Origin: Sediminibacterium sp.
GTDB taxonomy: Bacteria; Bacteroidota; Bacteroidia; Chitinophagales; Chitinophagaceae
Assembly: GCA_030832695.1 (NCBI GenBank)
Contig: JAURIP010000079.1
Location: 1 to 7,140 of the forward strand
DNA length: 7,140 nucleotides
Direction of reading: 5' to 3'
The notes below the pieces were generated by a model, which was not told the origin of the DNA, ran no database searches, and saw only the letters and a list, made by a program, of their open reading frames with translations. This document shows, one piece after another, positions 5,688-7,140 of this stretch. How positions within the stretch are numbered: the stretch's first letter is position 1; each line of letters begins with the position of its first letter. Made by a program: the position numbers and the translations under genes.

Positions 5688-6674
5688 AAAAATCAAAAAC
5701 AGTTCATTTAGTAGGGGTGTGGTTTCAATAAATCGTGCTATTTGAATGGACTTGATTTTGAATGGGGAATAGGGCACCTCCATTTGCTTGCATTTACCGG
5801 CTATTTCATTCGTTACTTTGTCGATAGTTAATCCTTGCCTATTCATTTTTGGTGTGCGTAAAAGCCTATGTGCCATTGCTTTTGTCGTACTTTCTGCAAA
5901 AGCGGTTAGGTTAGATTGTATGGTTAATTCAAAATTGGCCGATTCTTGCTTTAATCCCTTTAAATAATCTAGGAAAAGAATAAAAGCGTCAAGTAAAATT
6001 TTATCTTTTGATGTTTTAGTTACAGAGGAATGAATACGAAATGAGAATTGGATAGATGGGTCAATCACTAAGTGACTTTTTTTACTTAGTTCAATCCATA
6101 ACTGTGCATCTGCATATATCAAATTAGGATAACTAGTAGGGATGCCTCCAATGGCATCGTAATCCTTGGATCTGAAAACATAACCGGTGGCCATAATGTC
6201 AATGGATTCTTTTAAAGAATATTCCAAATAGTCTGATGCGGTCATTTGGGTAGGTAATGGCTGACATTTTTTTATGGCTTCACTATTACTGTTGATATAG
6301 TTAAAATGAGTGTGATATAAACTTGCGTCTGGATCGTTATTTATTAAGTTATTAATGCAATTTAAAAATCCTTTACTTAAAATATCATCATAACCTAAAA
6401 TGGTCATGTATTCTTTTTTATCAAGGTCCTTGATGCGGCGCCAGTTTTGTAAAATATCCAAATTTTCATCAGAAAGTTGAATGGTAATTTTTGGATTCTT
6501 CAAATCCTTAATTGCATGCAAGGCATCATCTGTATTACTGGTAATATCAGCCAATATAATTATTTCGTAGTGCGGATAGTCCTGCGCTAAAACTGATTGC
6601 AAGCAATCTAGCAAATATTGCTTTCCCGTTTTGAAAGGGATGATTATTGAAAAATTATTTATTTTACCACTCAT
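5658..6674 (-). CDS. glycosyltransferase family 2
   Basis: This 338-residue protein has a GT-A domain in its first two thirds: NFSIIIPFKTGKQYLLDCLQSVLAQ (7-31), the standard GT2 opening; EIIILAD (37-43); MTILGYDDIL (90-99), where GYDD occupies the metal/nucleotide DxD position; ATGYVFRSKDYDAIGG (162-177); ADAQLWIELSKK (188-199), holding the likely catalytic Asp region; and FRIHSSVTK (212-220), the usual RxH/SxS end of the domain. About 115 residues follow (222-338), mostly helical-looking and basic at the end (KIYKKP), with no motif I can name. Donor, acceptor and linkage are unknown. It differs clearly from the enzyme at 4880, so it is not a local duplicate. The ATG at 6674 gives a normal N-terminus. 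It converges on the 4880 gene with a 13-bp gap and is divergent from the next glycosyltransferase. A 5-of-6 -7 match on the minus strand (TATGTTTA, 6716-6709) is a weak promoter candidate. Confidence 0.87.
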   Translation of the reverse strand: MSGKINNFSIIIPFKTGKQYLLDCLQSVLAQDYPHYEIIILADITSNTDDALHAIKDLKNPKITIQLSDENLDILQNWRRIKDLDKKEYMTILGYDDILSKGFLNCINNLINNDPDASLYHTHFNYINSNSEAIKKCQPLPTQMTASDYLEYSLKESIDIMATGYVFRSKDYDAIGGIPTSYPNLIYADAQLWIELSKKSHLVIDPSIQFSFRIHSSVTKTSKDKILLDAFILFLDYLKGLKQESANFELTIQSNLTAFAESTTKAMAHRLLRTPKMNRQGLTIDKVTNEIAGKCKQMEVPYSPFKIKSIQIARFIETTPLLNELFLIFKKIYKKPVL

Positions 6675-6761
6675 ATCATCTACAAGATAAATATTTATGC
6701 TTAAAATTTAAACATATTCAATTTTTACTGGTTAAATGAAGGCGGTTTTATGTAATTGGCT

Positions 6762-6769
6762 TAAATTTG
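6762..6769 (+). promoter_or_regulatory. -7 promoter element for the last glycosyltransferase
   Basis: TAAATTTG is a perfect TAnnTTTG match. It ends 10 bp before the ATG at 6780 and 22 bp before the ATG at 6792. The expected transcript start near 6774-6777 leaves a leader of a few bases or about 16 bases, depending on which ATG is used. A GTTTTA at 6744-6749 is the only, weak, -33 candidate. Confidence 0.45.
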
Positions 6770-6779
6770 GTTACACTAA

Positions 6780-7140
6780 ATGAATTGTGGGATGAACATT
6801 GCAGGGGTTGTAATATTATATCATCCTGATATTAAGCAGTTGTCGGAGAATATTAACACTTATGTCCATGGACTTAAGGAACTCTATATTTACGACAATT
6901 CCGAAATTCAAACCCCAGGTATTGAAGCGGCATTAAATAACTTACACCCATGTATTAAGTATCAGTTTTTTAATAGCAATGAAGGTATTGCTAAACGTCT
7001 TAATCGAGCATTTGAAGCAGCAATCCAAACTCAGCATGATTATTTATTGACCATGGATCAGGATTCTTCTTTTAAGCCGGGTGATTTTGAAAAGTACAAA
7101 TCACTCATTCAAAAAGGAGTTTATACTAAGGTGGCTCAAT
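6780..7140 (+). CDS. glycosyltransferase family 2, rhamnosyltransferase-like, N-terminal part
   Basis: The frame is open from ATG 6780 to the right edge (120 full codons), so the gene continues beyond the window. The visible part is the nucleotide-binding half of a GT-A fold: IAGVVILYHPD (7-17), ELYIYDNS (34-41), NEGIAKRLNRAFEAA (67-81) and LLTMDQDSSF (89-98). The MDQDS block is the DxD-like motif typical of RfbF/RhlC-type rhamnosyltransferases, which transfer rhamnose or a similar deoxysugar from a dTDP-sugar; the actual sugar is not proven by this. A second in-frame ATG at 6792 gives MNIAGVV, closer to the usual family start, and fits better with a short leader after the -7 element at 6762-6769. 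Both starts are possible. It is divergent from the glycosyltransferase ending at 5658, with about 105 bp of AT-rich sequence between them. Confidence 0.85.
   Translation, partial: MNCGMNIAGVVILYHPDIKQLSENINTYVHGLKELYIYDNSEIQTPGIEAALNNLHPCIKYQFFNSNEGIAKRLNRAFEAAIQTQHDYLLTMDQDSSFKPGDFEKYKSLIQKGVYTKVAQ

Noticed and set aside
4880..6674. Inverted duplication of one glycosyltransferase gene
   Set aside because: The two genes are convergent and both GT2, but they differ in length and key motifs (LNSAD versus GYDD), and no shared nucleotide stretch was seen.
1..7140. Mobile element, defence system, CRISPR array, tRNA/attachment site or phase-variable inversion
   Set aside because: No transposase, recombinase, direct repeat array or tRNA-like sequence was found, and no paired inverted repeats flank the strand switches.

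Overview
The window looks like part of a low-GC Bacteroidota chromosome, probably the Chitinophagia/Chitinophagaceae side. That placement is an inference from three things. The proteins are Bacteroidota-like (E. coli-type PurB, futalosine-pathway MqnA, a flippase beginning MGIIQKQ). No good Shine-Dalgarno sequences are visible. Matches to the Bacteroidota -7 promoter element TAnnTTTG sit directly upstream of several genes. There is no RNA gene, CRISPR array, insertion sequence, integrase or recognisable attachment site.

The left part (about 1-2524) is housekeeping: the 3' end of a DEDDh 3'-5' exonuclease (+), purB for adenylosuccinate lyase (-, convergent with the exonuclease), and mqnA for chorismate dehydratase (+, divergent from purB). 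mqnA appears to start at a TTG codon. The purB and mqnA promoters seem to lie back to back in a 69-bp gap.

The right part (about 2537-7140) looks like a cell-surface polysaccharide gene group. In order it holds a SAM-dependent methyltransferase (+, 12 bp after mqnA), a Wzx-type multi-pass flippase (-), a family 2 glycosyltransferase (+), a second, different family 2 glycosyltransferase (-), and the start of a third, rhamnosyltransferase-like one (+) that runs off the window. Together they could build a lipid-linked glycan on the cytoplasmic face, methylate it and flip it across the inner membrane. No polymerase, ligase or sugar-nucleotide synthesis gene lies inside the window, so the glycan cannot be named.

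The layout is tightly packed, with gaps of 5 to about 105 bp, and the strand switches at almost every gene (+ - + + - + - +). This is unusual for a polysaccharide locus, which is normally one collinear operon, and it implies that most of these genes have their own promoter. Two of those promoters lie so close to the start codon that leaderless or nearly leaderless transcripts are plausible. I found no convincing sign of a previously undescribed system. The most useful leads are the promoter architecture and the scattered orientation of the glycan genes.
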